In this document: in pieces, positions 39,999-49,895 of the stretch | Layout of the letters: each line of letters starts with the position of its first letter | Numbering within the stretch: position 1 is the first letter of the stretch | NCBI GenBank assembly: GCA_010909725.1 | Contig: JAACMV010000024.1 | Location: 868,001-932,000, forward strand | Source of the DNA: Picochlorum sp. 'celeri' | Taxonomy: Eukaryota > Chlorophyta > Trebouxiophyceae | Length of the DNA stretch: 64,000 nt | Direction: 5' to 3' | Notes under the pieces: generated by a model | Seen by the model: only the letters and a program-made list of their open reading frames with translations | Databases searched by the model: none | Told to the model about the DNA's origin: nothing | Made by a program: the position numbers and the translations under genes

Positions 39999-42914
39999 AT
40001 GGCTGAGAGAAGTGGGTTGGGTCAAGGTCCCAAGGAGGAGGCTGGGGTAGTTCCGTTGTGGGAGACCTCACGTGACGTCGGGATTTGGTCTGGGTGCTTT
40101 GGATTGAAGCAGCCTCATGGAACAGTACCTGCGTTGACAGGAGGAGGGTCTCAAGGGAAGAGTGCGAGCCATCATCGAAGGAAATCTTCATTTACGAGGT
40201 GGTTTTCATCTCTTCAGTTGAACCCTGGTGTGGGGCATCAGGAAGATGCAGAGGATGGTCGTGCCTCGCTCTGGAAGGACAATGATGACATTATATTGAA
40301 TTATCAGGAGGCCGATATGGCGAAATGGACGTCTGATTTGCTGGATGATGGGTATTCTCACAAGAATGTTGTTGCTGTCAAGGAAGAGCAGCAGCATCGG
40401 TTGAGTGGGGAGTCTCCTCGTGCGATATCTGGGTACGATGATGTGAGTGGCAGTGATTCTATTACAATCGCAAGTAGTACTGTTGGATATCAGGACTCGT
40501 TGGAGAGCAATGGGAAACGCGGTCATCATCAAGGGGACCAGTCGGTGCCCGAGAGGTCAATGAAGAAGAAGAGTTACAAGTCTCTGTGGAATCCTATGCG
40601 AAGGAAACAGGGAGCAGAAGATGAAGATATATGTTCCGTGACTGCGCTGAAAGGTATCGTGATGTCGCTGAAGAGCAGGCAGGCAATTGCTCAATCAGCA
40701 CAGTTGAGAGAAAAGCTATTGATGATTGATTCACGCGCTTTTGCTGCGTTGTTGAAGGATCTATCGAAAAATGGAGCGGCACAACAATCATGGTACCTGT
40801 TTGATTATATTCGAGCTGTCCCAGAGGGGGATGAGCTGTATGAGATGGCAGATTTGTACACGTACACAACAGTGATATCACAGTGTGGTGCACATCAAAA
40901 GCTGCAGAAAGCCTTGGATATGTTTGAGGAGATGAAAAGCCGAGGGATTCAGTGCAATATCCATACATATTCGGCTCTCATGGGAGTCTGCGTGAAACAT
41001 AATGAATGCAATCGAGCAATTGAAATGTATGAGGAGCTGCTCCAGACTGGATGCGAACCTAATCTTGTCACGTTCAATATTCTCATAGATGCATACAATA
41101 AAATCGGAAAGCTGGAAGAATCAGTAAAGGTTTTGGATGATATTAAAACGCATAAACTGTTACCTGAAGCGAGGACGTACAATTCAATCATCTCTGCATG
41201 TGGAAAGGCGTGCCTTGGTGGTTTGGCACTGCAGGTGTATGAGCAGATGTTACACGATGGAGTTGGGCCGACAAATACGACGTATACATCAGCAATATCT
41301 GCATGTGGGAGGTCAGGAATGGTGAATGAGGCGTTGGCATTGTACCGAGAGATGCCAACCCATGGCTGCCAGCCCAATGTGATTACCTATTCGAGTTTGA
41401 TCTCTGTCTGTGAGCGAGCAGGGAATGCTACATTAGCAATATCAATGTTTCAAGAAATGATTGCACAAGGCGTCGATCCTAATATTGTGACGTATAATGG
41501 TTTATTGGGTACTTTTGCTAGATCTGGGGAGTGGCAGAACTGCTTGAAGATTTTCAATGAGATGAGCCATAGTAAATGCATGCCTGACTCGACGTCGTAC
41601 TCTGCCCTCATCGCAGCTCTGAGTCGTGGATCTCAGTGGAAACAGGCTCTCGAGTATTACGGCAAGTCCCAAGCACAGGGACTGAGAATCGAGCATGGTG
41701 CCTACATGCTGCTCTTGGGATGCTTATGGTCCACAGGTCGGTGGCCAGTACAACGAAAGGCATTTCAAATGTTTTCTGACGCGCAAAAAACTGGAGCGAT
41801 TAAAATGAGAATAAATACAACGCATGAGTCAACTGTTGTCGCAGATACATCGGCAACATCTTGTCTTGCTGTGATCAAATGGCTGACAGGGTACAAACAA
41901 GGCCTGACTGGTGCCATGCAGAATCCGCTGAAAACATTGGTGCTGATACCTGGAAAGTTCTGCGCCCCTGATGGATCAAAAGAAGATGTATACGGAGCTT
42001 TGAAAGCGTTATTTTCTTCCTATTGTATTCCAGCAGAGGTGTATCAGACCAACCGAGGGAATATTGTCAAGGCAGATGCACGGATGATTGCGACATGGGC
42101 ATCCTCTGGCCCAGGGTATTTAATTCATTCCATGTGCAATGTTGAGAATGGACCCAACCAACAAGTGTCTACCGTACTAAAGGATGACAGTGTAGTGTTT
42201 GCTCAGTGCCAAAAAGCATTCTTGGCGGTGAAGGACTTTGAATATAGTCAAAAAGTCTTCACAAGTGCAGTGAAAGCAGATATTACTCAGTGGAGAGAAT
42301 TGCGAGGGCAAATTATCGAAAATATCATTCATTTTGGAGCTACTCTGAATGTACGCGAAGAACTATGCCATGATGCTGTTCAGTTGTGCGACCGGCTCCT
42401 AGCACTTGGCATCCCATCACAGCAACCACCTTCACCAGCATGTGCAGCAGCGCTCATTCTGCTCTCTTGCCGACAAGCAGGAAGTGCACACATTGTTCTT
42501 AAAAATGAACAAATCTTATTGCACTCGTTTGGTTTGCCCCTTTCCGCAGTGCTCGATGCAGAAACGTGGGTCATGACAACTTTGGGACGCGAGCCCGCAG
42601 CAATATCCCCACTGCGAGTCCTCAGCTTGTACTTTGAACTTCTTGGATTCGATGGGCAAACTGTGCAGAAAAATCAGTTTATAAATAGCATCGTCGTCAC
42701 AGCAACAGATGTCTTGTCCAGAGCAACAATCCAGAGCTCTCATTCCTTTGTTCCACCATCACTCATGGCTGCTGCATGCCTCTGTGTATCCTATGCTCGA
42801 ATGGGCATGGTACCAGTCTGGCCATCAAGCCTGTCAGATCTCACAGGGTACTCCACACACGATCCAATGATGCAGGAATGTATGTTCACATTGCAACAAT
42901 ATGTGTTGCACTAA
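39999..42914 (+). CDS. P-class pentatricopeptide repeat protein, probable organelle RNA factor
   Basis: The 971-residue single-exon protein begins at the ATG at 39999. The first 285 residues are low-complexity and partly basic. Eight consecutive, exactly 35-residue PPR motifs follow (about 286-565), plus a degenerate ninth. The C-terminal 370 residues are a helical domain that may include a degenerate SMR-like segment (LKTLVLIPGKF). P-class PPR proteins bind organellar transcripts and protect or activate them. A link to the rbcL factor MRL1 is possible but unproven. No E, DYW or intact SMR domain is seen. The N-terminus is not a textbook transit peptide, so the start is uncertain. Confidence 0.88.
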   Translation: MAERSGLGQGPKEEAGVVPLWETSRDVGIWSGCFGLKQPHGTVPALTGGGSQGKSASHHRRKSSFTRWFSSLQLNPGVGHQEDAEDGRASLWKDNDDIILNYQEADMAKWTSDLLDDGYSHKNVVAVKEEQQHRLSGESPRAISGYDDVSGSDSITIASSTVGYQDSLESNGKRGHHQGDQSVPERSMKKKSYKSLWNPMRRKQGAEDEDICSVTALKGIVMSLKSRQAIAQSAQLREKLLMIDSRAFAALLKDLSKNGAAQQSWYLFDYIRAVPEGDELYEMADLYTYTTVISQCGAHQKLQKALDMFEEMKSRGIQCNIHTYSALMGVCVKHNECNRAIEMYEELLQTGCEPNLVTFNILIDAYNKIGKLEESVKVLDDIKTHKLLPEARTYNSIISACGKACLGGLALQVYEQMLHDGVGPTNTTYTSAISACGRSGMVNEALALYREMPTHGCQPNVITYSSLISVCERAGNATLAISMFQEMIAQGVDPNIVTYNGLLGTFARSGEWQNCLKIFNEMSHSKCMPDSTSYSALIAALSRGSQWKQALEYYGKSQAQGLRIEHGAYMLLLGCLWSTGRWPVQRKAFQMFSDAQKTGAIKMRINTTHESTVVADTSATSCLAVIKWLTGYKQGLTGAMQNPLKTLVLIPGKFCAPDGSKEDVYGALKALFSSYCIPAEVYQTNRGNIVKADARMIATWASSGPGYLIHSMCNVENGPNQQVSTVLKDDSVVFAQCQKAFLAVKDFEYSQKVFTSAVKADITQWRELRGQIIENIIHFGATLNVREELCHDAVQLCDRLLALGIPSQQPPSPACAAALILLSCRQAGSAHIVLKNEQILLHSFGLPLSAVLDAETWVMTTLGREPAAISPLRVLSLYFELLGFDGQTVQKNQFINSIVVTATDVLSRATIQSSHSFVPPSLMAAACLCVSYARMGMVPVWPSSLSDLTGYSTHDPMMQECMFTLQQYVLH

Positions 42915-43052
42915 TAGAATCATAATAATACTAATTCTACAAGACTCCAACAACAAATAAACTCGTCACTGTCTCTGTTTGTATTGTTCTACATGTCTTT
43001 GTCAAGAGCGCCCGATATTTTGACTACATTCGTAATGTGTAATACTCACACT

Positions 43053-43808
43053 TTATACTCTTTTCTTCTTAAAAAAAAAGATCGTTGTTGAAAAGATGAC
43101 ACTGCATAAAACACCTGAGACGAGAGACATCACCGTCATTGGAATCACCACTGCCTCATGCCGTGTCGCCCCAGTCACCATGCGTGACACAACAGGCTCT
43201 TGCACGGGCCGAACCCTCGTACACTGCCCCGACCCTGCTCGAACGACAACTTCAAATCGATCAAAATGAACATCTCTCCAATCCGAAAGCAGCCAAGCAT
43301 ACGGATCCTTCCAAAAGTCAATCTTCCTATGAGAGACACGCCCATAGCGTGCATGAACCTTGATTCCAACATCAACCACATCGTCTCCCCGCGCCTTCCA
43401 TTCGAGCACATGCGTGATTGGTTCCGACAAAATCTCTATACTCTCCAGATCCACCCATCCCCCAACCACCTGCGACGTGTACTCGGTCGCATTCGTCCCA
43501 ACAACCCGTCGCTCGTCGAACGGGTCAACAAACCATGCCGTTGGCAAGGAATGAACAATCGCCACACTCTCCGCGTTCTTACTCGATAAATAAAATGAAT
43601 ATTTCAACACTCGATGAGAACCTTGCCCTTCTACTGCCACCATTGGCGAATTGGATACCCGACGCACGCGAACCTCGTCGTCGTCCCCAACGACAACTCC
43701 TGTGCAAAATTCAGACAGGAACGAATCGACACCCGATGCTGTTGTCTTTTTACAAGTAAAAAGAATCACGCCGAGGATCAGGAACCCAATAATCGTATTC
43801 CAACGCAT
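43053..43808 (-). CDS. PIG-X/PBN1-like subunit of GPI mannosyltransferase I
   Basis: The 251-residue protein has an N-terminal signal peptide (MRWNTIIGFLILGVILFTC), a lumenal domain and a C-terminal membrane helix ending in a Lys-rich tail (FFFKKKRV). The family marks are HSLPTAWFVDPFDERRV, LSEPITHVLEWKA and VHARYGRVS. PIG-X stabilises PIG-M, which adds the first mannose to GPI anchors in the ER. The start is the ATG at 43808. It lies 104 bases after the 6-phosphogluconolactonase stop on the same strand. Similarity is short, so confidence is moderate. Confidence 0.72.
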   Translation of the reverse strand: MRWNTIIGFLILGVILFTCKKTTASGVDSFLSEFCTGVVVGDDDEVRVRRVSNSPMVAVEGQGSHRVLKYSFYLSSKNAESVAIVHSLPTAWFVDPFDERRVVGTNATEYTSQVVGGWVDLESIEILSEPITHVLEWKARGDDVVDVGIKVHARYGRVSHRKIDFWKDPYAWLLSDWRDVHFDRFEVVVRAGSGQCTRVRPVQEPVVSRMVTGATRHEAVVIPMTVMSLVSGVLCSVIFSTTIFFFKKKRV

Positions 43809-43911
43809 ATTGACGTATCTTCTTCTCCTGACAGGTACAGACAGTTGCACTGTACTCGATAGTTACATTCGGAAGAAGAAAACAACACGCAGCATGATTC
43901 AAATTGATTGA

Positions 43912-45078
43912 TTAAAAAGTATTTCTTGGGAATTTCTTCTTCTCTTCCCACGCATCCACATGGAGGGATCCTGCAGAGGCCTTGTCAAGGATCCAGTGCA
44001 TGCTGTCCTGAGGACGGACCAGTTGCACTGGGAGAGCTCCAGGAAGACTTTGGACTTCCAATGCTCTCTGCACAACCTCTGCCTTTCCTTCACCCAAAGC
44101 ACATACGACCACATTGCGCGCTGCGTTTATGACTGGCATCGTCAGAGTGATTCTTTCTGAAGGTGGCTTTGGTGAATTGGTCACTGGAAGGACCCACCCA
44201 TGCGTGGCTGCTGTGGCTGCTGAGTTTGGAAAGAGGGATGCCACATGTCCATCTGGGCCCACACCGAGCAATACCATGTCTAGAATAGGCATGGAGTCAT
44301 CGGTTCGAGGCAATACAGTACTGTTCAAATCGAGCATTTGCCCAGCATAGTGCTCTGCTGCCTGCTCTGCTGTCAAACCCTCTTTAATCTTGAGAATCTG
44401 AGAGGATGGGACTGGAACTTTGGACAGGAATTCCTCTGCAGCAGCCTTGTAGTTGGAGTCTGGAGACGTCAAAGATACCACACGCTCATCGGAGAATAAT
44501 ACAAACCACTTGGAAAAGTCCACGTCGTCTCTCCCGACCAGGGCTGACAGAGACTTGACCAGAGACCCTCCAGAGAGGGCAATCGTGAAACTACCCTTCT
44601 GTGCAATAGCCTTGGCAGATGCCTCTGCCACAATGTCAGCCAATCCATTCGATGCAGAAAAAGCATTTTCATGGATAATCACATCCGTGTCTGTCTCATT
44701 CCCGGGATAGGTAAAGTACAGTGGTGCAATATCCTCACCAGGCCCTTTTGACTTTGACAATGGCGCCAACTCCCCGCTTGGCATGAAATGACCACCCATG
44801 GCTGGAGGGATACCGTCAGGCCACCTTCCAATAGGTATTATATTGATATTCTGAGACGGCTGCTTTGCAGTACTCGCCTTCTTTGACTCGAGACCCACCT
44901 CGCTCAGGGAAGCGGTTGCTTTGAGAGCTGGAGACGTGAATACCACCGATTCGTCTCCACCAGCCTGTGCGCTCTTCTTTGCCACACAGACAACAACCGC
45001 CACTCTCCTAGATCTTGTAGAAAACGTACTCGCCTGAGAGACTGGCACTCCTCGAATAGCAACTGTGGCAGCGTGCAT
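43912..45078 (-). CDS. Chloroplast 6-phosphogluconolactonase
   Basis: The 388-residue single-exon protein has a transit peptide (MHAATVAIRGVPVSQASTFSTRSRR) and a Ser/Lys-rich spacer. The 6PGL domain begins near residue 135: FTIALSGGSLVKSL, LFSDERVV, VLLGVGPDGHVASLFP and SERITLTMPVINAARNVV. It hydrolyses 6-phosphogluconolactone to 6-phosphogluconate in the plastid oxidative pentose phosphate pathway, which supplies NADPH. The N-terminal 110 residues before the enzyme domain are longer than a typical transit peptide. Confidence 0.95.
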   Translation of the reverse strand: MHAATVAIRGVPVSQASTFSTRSRRVAVVVCVAKKSAQAGGDESVVFTSPALKATASLSEVGLESKKASTAKQPSQNINIIPIGRWPDGIPPAMGGHFMPSGELAPLSKSKGPGEDIAPLYFTYPGNETDTDVIIHENAFSASNGLADIVAEASAKAIAQKGSFTIALSGGSLVKSLSALVGRDDVDFSKWFVLFSDERVVSLTSPDSNYKAAAEEFLSKVPVPSSQILKIKEGLTAEQAAEHYAGQMLDLNSTVLPRTDDSMPILDMVLLGVGPDGHVASLFPNSAATAATHGWVLPVTNSPKPPSERITLTMPVINAARNVVVCALGEGKAEVVQRALEVQSLPGALPVQLVRPQDSMHWILDKASAGSLHVDAWEEKKKFPRNTF

Positions 45079-45557
45079 TATATAGATTTTGTAGTGCTCT
45101 GTCAGCAGTCTTGCACCTACTGACTCGTATATATAGAATTTCTTACTAAAGTAAAGGTGGAATACCTACAATACTGATGATGCCAGTCCAACCGACCCAA
45201 GGCTATAATAATCTACTCGTCGTCGTAGAAATGGACGACCGACCCACCAGAAGAAGACACAGGTGCTTTGTTTGATTGCCTTGAATGGATATCAAAGATG
45301 ATTTAGTCTTAATTAATTATTAATGATAGCAAGATGGAGATTCTTTTTCAATGGAATGGAGAAACCTCAGCACAAGGGTACCCATCACCAGCTGGTCTGA
45401 CATCATGACCATTGTCGATGGGCTGCGACCGGTCCATTTGTCCAACCCCATGGTGGGTGCCTTGATTGGAGCGAGACCTGGGAACAACGACAGCATTTGG
45501 AATTTGTCTTGGAAGGAAATATTTCCTTATATTGGATAGGAAGGTTTCATAGTGAGG
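45079..45557. promoter_or_regulatory. Divergent promoter with TATATATA and a short ORF
   Basis: The gap between 6PGL and the START-like gene has TATATATAG at 45128-45136, about 50 bases upstream of the 6PGL ATG. A 62-codon ORF (45351-45539, +) ends 18 bases before the START-like ATG and may be a uORF. No homology is recognised for it. Confidence 0.35.
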
Positions 45558-46445
45558 ATGGTGTTCTTCGGTGGTTGGAATAGAAGGAAGAAGGATGTGG
45601 ATCAGACTGTAGACAACAACATTCCACAAGCACATGGTGCTCTTCCTACTCTCGATCCTGTTCCATACGATGATGGGACAAAGGAAGTGGAGTTGAAATC
45701 TGGAAAGAGTAGTGGGCTTCAGTTTTCTGATGATTCGTTGAGTGTGGAGATTGAACAACCCAAAGATGGTTTCTTTTGTAGTGTCAAGGTGCTGGGAAAG
45801 ATTCCTTTGCCGCCGAAAGAGGTTTTTGATATACTGACGAATCCAGATAACAAGCGTGTGTTTCGATCTATCAAGCGTGTCAACTACAGGAAGGTGCTCA
45901 AGGATAATGGGCATGGGAAGAAGACGATTGAAGTGGAGCATGTGGGTCGGTGGCGGTTTGGACCCATACGGAGTGAATTTGTGGTGAGGATGAACGTGTT
46001 TCAGGATCGAAATCGTGGAAAGATTAAATTCAAACTGTTGAAAAGTAGTTTGATGAAGGATTTTTCTGGGGAGTGGACGATTGAACCGTATGATAAGGAT
46101 TCTCTGGATGAATTGGTCAAATACCCAGGGAAAAAGTGGGGTCCAATGCATCAGTTCAGCAAGGCGGTGCATAGGTTTGAAGAGTCACTGTGGCACACGA
46201 GAACAGATTCTCTGGTGCAGCTCCGTCAATCTGTGCAGCCCCGGTTGTTACCTCCACCACCGCTGGATCGCGTGTTGAAGCAGATTACACTTGCGCAAGT
46301 GAGGACAATAATGCAAGACTTGTTGGATGAGACACATCGAGCAAATGATGCAGCAATGAAGAATACCAAAACACAAGAGGATAAAAAGCCATTGAAAGGC
46401 GTTGTAGATATATTGTCATTTTGCAGAAATATTCATACACCATGA
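45558..46445 (+). CDS. START/SRPBCC-like lipid- or polyketide-binding protein
   Basis: The 295-residue ORF has an SRPBCC-type domain at about residues 55-175 (GFFCSVKVLGKIPLPPKEVFDILTNPDNKRVF ... WTIEP). This pattern occurs in plant uncharacterised families with a helix-grip fold, including DUF220-type proteins. Such domains bind hydrophobic ligands, but the ligand cannot be inferred. The N-terminus lacks an obvious signal peptide. The C-terminal 120 residues include LPPPPLDRVLKQIT and a basic helix. The start is the ATG at 45558. The gene is convergent with the next, with 17 bases between the stops. Confidence 0.72.
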   Translation: MVFFGGWNRRKKDVDQTVDNNIPQAHGALPTLDPVPYDDGTKEVELKSGKSSGLQFSDDSLSVEIEQPKDGFFCSVKVLGKIPLPPKEVFDILTNPDNKRVFRSIKRVNYRKVLKDNGHGKKTIEVEHVGRWRFGPIRSEFVVRMNVFQDRNRGKIKFKLLKSSLMKDFSGEWTIEPYDKDSLDELVKYPGKKWGPMHQFSKAVHRFEESLWHTRTDSLVQLRQSVQPRLLPPPPLDRVLKQITLAQVRTIMQDLLDETHRANDAAMKNTKTQEDKKPLKGVVDILSFCRNIHTP

Positions 46446-46462
46446 TATTAGTATTGTTGTTG

Positions 46463-47331
46463 TTATCGAGATAATTTGATTTCTTTTGATGTAAATTTCT
46501 TCACGAGCCCTTTCAAGGTATCATTCATTTGGGACTGTTGCTGGCCAGACTTGTACGACACCATCTGTATATAGATATATGTGTGTGTGTGGTTCTAAAA
46601 AAAACCATGTATAGGAAAGTACAAGAGCAATACTACTACTACGTACCTTCAAGTTCATTGCTCGCTCGATGGCCTTAGGGTCAACCAATTCAATCATACC
46701 CTATGCATATAGAAGCAAAGCGAATCAATACAGTACTGTCATTATAAAACCAAGTCGGAATATAAAGTATTGACACGTACGTCTTTGCACATTTCGTTGA
46801 TTGCGTGGACAAGATCCACATATTGCTGAAAGAGCACAGCATCACTCAGTCCCTGTTGGGTCCCTGGAAGCACATCCTTGAGCACACCAACTAATGACTC
46901 TAAAAAGTCTAATACTGCACAATCATGAAAGCATCATGTCTGAGGTCATCATCATCATATATAAGAAGATGAAGAAGACGTACAAATTAATTCATCATAA
47001 TTGCCTGTTCCAAGGGCAAAGAGAATGACTTCCTCAGACACCAATCCAACCACCTTTCCATTCCTGCACGCATTGAGGGCAATGTGAGTACATACATACT
47101 GAAGATCCATATTTCTGGACACAGAATAGCGCCGTACTTGAATCGTCCTACGACTTCGAGACCATGAACTACATCATGACTTCCAACAGCCTCATCGAAT
47201 GATGTTCTGATTTCAGCCTTTTGTATGTCATTAAATTGGTCATAAAACCTCTCATATATCACATATCCATCCAGGGTTGACAAAAGAATGCACTGAATAC
47301 GCCCACCGTATGACGATGTGGTAGTGGCCAT
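46463..47331 (-). CDS. AP small-chain/longin-like protein, possibly TSET TCUP (LOLITA)
   Basis: Five exons: 47138-47331, 46984-47063, 46781-46914, 46647-46700 and 46463-46564 (introns 74, 69, 80 and 82 nt, donors GTACGG or GTACGT). All phases fit and give 187 residues. The pattern is longin/sigma-like: IQCILLSTLDGYVIYERFYD, VVGRFKNGKVVGLVSEEVIL, ILLDFLESLVGVLKDVL, YVDLVHAINEMCKDG and AIERAMNLK. This layout resembles the TSET small subunit TCUP/LOLITA of plants, which acts in plasma-membrane endocytosis with TPLATE. A coatomer-zeta or AP-sigma relative is the alternative. This is the most intron-rich gene in the window. Confidence 0.65.
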
Positions 47332-47824
47332 GGTTGTTTAAAACAGAGTTTTTCAATGGTCACGCGCTTGTTCCAAGGGGGCGTATTTCATGATCAATAT
47401 AAACATCTATTTATGTATGAGAGTGTATCGTGAGGAAGGGAGGCTCGTAGGAACTCATCGATTCATTGCAATATCCAGCAGAGCTGATGTCCATTCCAAA
47501 TGGGCTGAATTGAATATTCAATGAATGGAGACCTATTGGATGCTCGTTCTTCTTTGTCATCGTTTCTTCAGATTTCAGGAGACATTGCTTGGTGCTTTGA
47601 ATATTCAGTATAGTATGGCGAGCCTGTACATCGGCTAGGGATGATGTAATCAAGAGGAGAGAAACAAGTTTGTTTCACCAAGGAGATTGCATCGGTGAAA
47701 CAAACACATGAGGCAGGTACATTACTATTATTATTATGCAGGTGGTGATCCTTCTGACCACGATTACTAATTTCTTTTCTCTTGTCATATTCATTTGATT
47801 GCTGTCAGTACTGTTCATATCAAC
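47332..47824. other. Intergenic region with an inverted repeat and a weak minus-strand ORF
   Basis: About 490 bases hold a 12-bp inverted repeat (47668-47705, listed separately). A minus-strand ORF (47411-47653) is protein-like, with a hydrophobic KLVSLLLITSS stretch at its start, but has no upstream ATG. Its first Met gives only 49 residues. Confidence 0.35.
47668..47705. repeat. 12-bp inverted repeat, hairpin potential
   Basis: GTTTGTTTCACC (47668-47679) and GGTGAAACAAAC (47694-47705) are perfect complements around a 14-base loop. The pair lies about 120 bases upstream of the secreted repeat protein start. Confidence 0.6.
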
Positions 47825-48523
47825 ATGAAATCATCATCAAGTGTCATCTTTGCCTGCTGTGTTCTGCTCCTGGCCTCAGCCCCAGTTGCATCATCTGCCA
47901 GGATCTGGAATGATAATACCAACGATGTGGTTAATATTACGTTGAATGGGATCAACATCTTTGGTTTGAAGAACTTTGGAGAGATTTTCTATTACGAAGA
48001 TCAGAAATTGGTTGGATATGAAGGACAGGTCAACAGCTTTGACCTAGGTGCCAAGTCTCTTGACACTCTGAAAGACGCGTTTGTGGACAAATTCAGAGGA
48101 CCCCCAGGGACCAACACAACACTCAAGGTAGAGAATGGTATCGTCGCTCAATCATTTACGAATGAAGCGACTGGGTTAGTCTTTGTGTTCAATGGAACGT
48201 CCCCGGACAGCAATCCAGTCAGCTCAACACCTTGTGCCGATCCACAATCGAGAGGATTTTCTGACAAATTCGCGGGACCAATAGGCCCAATTACAGATAT
48301 AGATATCATAAGTGGTACAGATCTTGTTAATACCAGCAATGCAGACCTTGCCTGCTTTTATAGGGCAGACAGTCAAGCAAATGATGCAAGATCATTCTTT
48401 ACAGGACCTCAAGGACCTGATGCTGTTCTGAATTCCTTCAACACGACCACGATTGTCAACTTTACCAACTATGGAAGGGTCTTCATCTACAATGATAAGC
48501 TTCCTGTCAAATTCTTGTGGTAA
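47825..48523 (+). CDS. Secreted protein with internal GPxGP repeats, unknown
   Basis: The 232-residue protein starts with a clear signal peptide (MKSSSSVIFACCVLLLASAPVASSA). The mature part repeats a roughly 45-55 residue unit: FVDKFRGPPGTNTTL, FSDKFAGPIGPITDI and SFFTGPQGPDAVL, each followed by an Asn/Thr-rich strand-like segment that ends with FVFN, CFYR or FIYN. An N-terminal unit (ITLNGINIFGLKNFGEIFYYED) may be a fourth degenerate copy. Several N-glycosylation sequons are present. I recognise no family. The start is the ATG at 47825, where the signal peptide begins. Confidence 0.75.
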   Translation: MKSSSSVIFACCVLLLASAPVASSARIWNDNTNDVVNITLNGINIFGLKNFGEIFYYEDQKLVGYEGQVNSFDLGAKSLDTLKDAFVDKFRGPPGTNTTLKVENGIVAQSFTNEATGLVFVFNGTSPDSNPVSSTPCADPQSRGFSDKFAGPIGPITDIDIISGTDLVNTSNADLACFYRADSQANDARSFFTGPQGPDAVLNSFNTTTIVNFTNYGRVFIYNDKLPVKFLW

Positions 48524-48596
48524 CAGTCGATTGTATGTCTGATGTGAACTCTAGTGTAAATAACACACAATCTCACTTGCTAGATTTGAAACAATA

Positions 48597-49768
48597 ATGA
48601 ACACATTTTTTATGAAAAACATTGTCACGCGATCGATCAACCGCCAGAGAAATATATTCAAATTCAATCGAGAACAATCGTTCAAGCATTCGAGTATCCA
48701 CACGTGTCAACAGTCCACAGCGAAAAGAAGCATGTCATCTGCAGTACCTGGAACCCTCAAAGAAGGACTGAATGTCGCAAAGGATGGATGGTTCACAGAG
48801 TTGAGTACAATGTGGCCTGGCCAAGGCATGTCATTCAAAGTAAATGAGGTTGTCCACACAGCCCGGAGTGATTTTCAGGTGTGTTTGCATGTGTGCATGG
48901 CGGCACCTGTGTGTGTCTTGACGGGGGTATGGGTGCGATGACCTTGTATGTGTTTTTATTATTGCAGGATGTTGCGATTGTGAAGACAGATGCGTTTGGA
49001 ACCGTGCTTATTTTGGACGGGGTTATTCAGTGCACAGATAGGGACGAATTCTCCTATCAAGAGATGATTACGCACTTGCCAGTGTGTGCGCTGCGCAGAG
49101 AGCCAAAGAAGGCCTTGGTCGTTGGAGGAGGTGATGGAGGAGTATTGAGAGAGTTGAGTAGATATACCAGTTTAGAGGAGATTCACATTGCTGAGATTGA
49201 TGGCATGGTGATTGATGTTTCCAAAAAGTATTTCCCAGGCATGGCTGTAGGGTTTTCTGATCCAAGAGTGTCTGTGCATGTATGCGATGGTATCAAGTTT
49301 GTACAAGAAGCTGCAGAGGGAACCTATGACGTTATTGTTGTTGATTCATCTGATCCTGTTGGACCAGCTGAGGTGTTGTTCCAGGAGCCTTTCTTCCAGT
49401 ATATGCACAAGGCACTCAAGCCTGGAGGCATCGTGTGCACACAGGCTGAGAGTCAATGGTATCATTTGGAAATCATTAAATCTCTGGCGGCCATGTGCAA
49501 GAAAGTGTTTGTAGGAGGGACGGTGCAGTATGGATATACAACAATCCCAACATATCCATCTGGACAGATTGGCTTTATGGTATGCACAAAAGCAGATACG
49601 GATGGAGAGGCCAATGACCCACGTGTAGCAAAGAGAGAGCCACCAGCCCCTGCAGATGGATCGGGACTGACGCCATTGAAATATTACAATCCAGATCTGC
49701 ACAAGGCTGCCTTCATTTTGCCAACATTTGCTCGGGAAGCTCTCAAAGACTCCTTGTCATTTTCATAA
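48597..49768 (+). CDS. Spermidine synthase
   Basis: Exon 1 (48597-48878) and exon 2 (48968-49768) are joined across an 89-nt intron (donor GTGTGT). The 360-residue protein carries VVGGGDGGVLRELSRY (decarboxylated SAM binding), SYQEMITHLP and VVDSSDPVGPAEVLF with the catalytic Asp, plus TIPTYPSGQIGFM. These are diagnostic of aminopropyltransferases acting on putrescine. An N-terminal extension of about 45 residues (MNTFFMKNIVTRSINRQRNI) resembles a targeting peptide, although a second Met (MSSAVPGTLKEG) is the usual cytosolic start. Confidence 0.95.
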
Positions 49769-49895
49769 ACTTGATTGTGATGTTTTTTACAAAATCTGAT
49801 AATGTCAAGAGCAAAAATCTCGTGTAAAAACATACAGATTCCCATGATGAATGACACTATCATTTGGTGTGAAAAAAAGGGGTTCAGTCTTCTCT

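Noticed and set aside
45348..46172. Minus-strand ORF of 274 residues
   Set aside because: It is antisense to the START-like gene, has repetitive His/Pro/Ile composition and no motif. The plus-strand frame is clearly the coding one.
47115..47137. A 23-nt intron in the longin-like gene
   Set aside because: It would keep the frame, but a 74-nt intron (47064-47137) with standard donor and acceptor also fits and agrees with all other intron sizes.
47411..47653. Minus-strand ORF with a hydrophobic start
   Set aside because: No upstream ATG or acceptor site; the first Met leaves 49 residues. Noted in the intergenic entry only.
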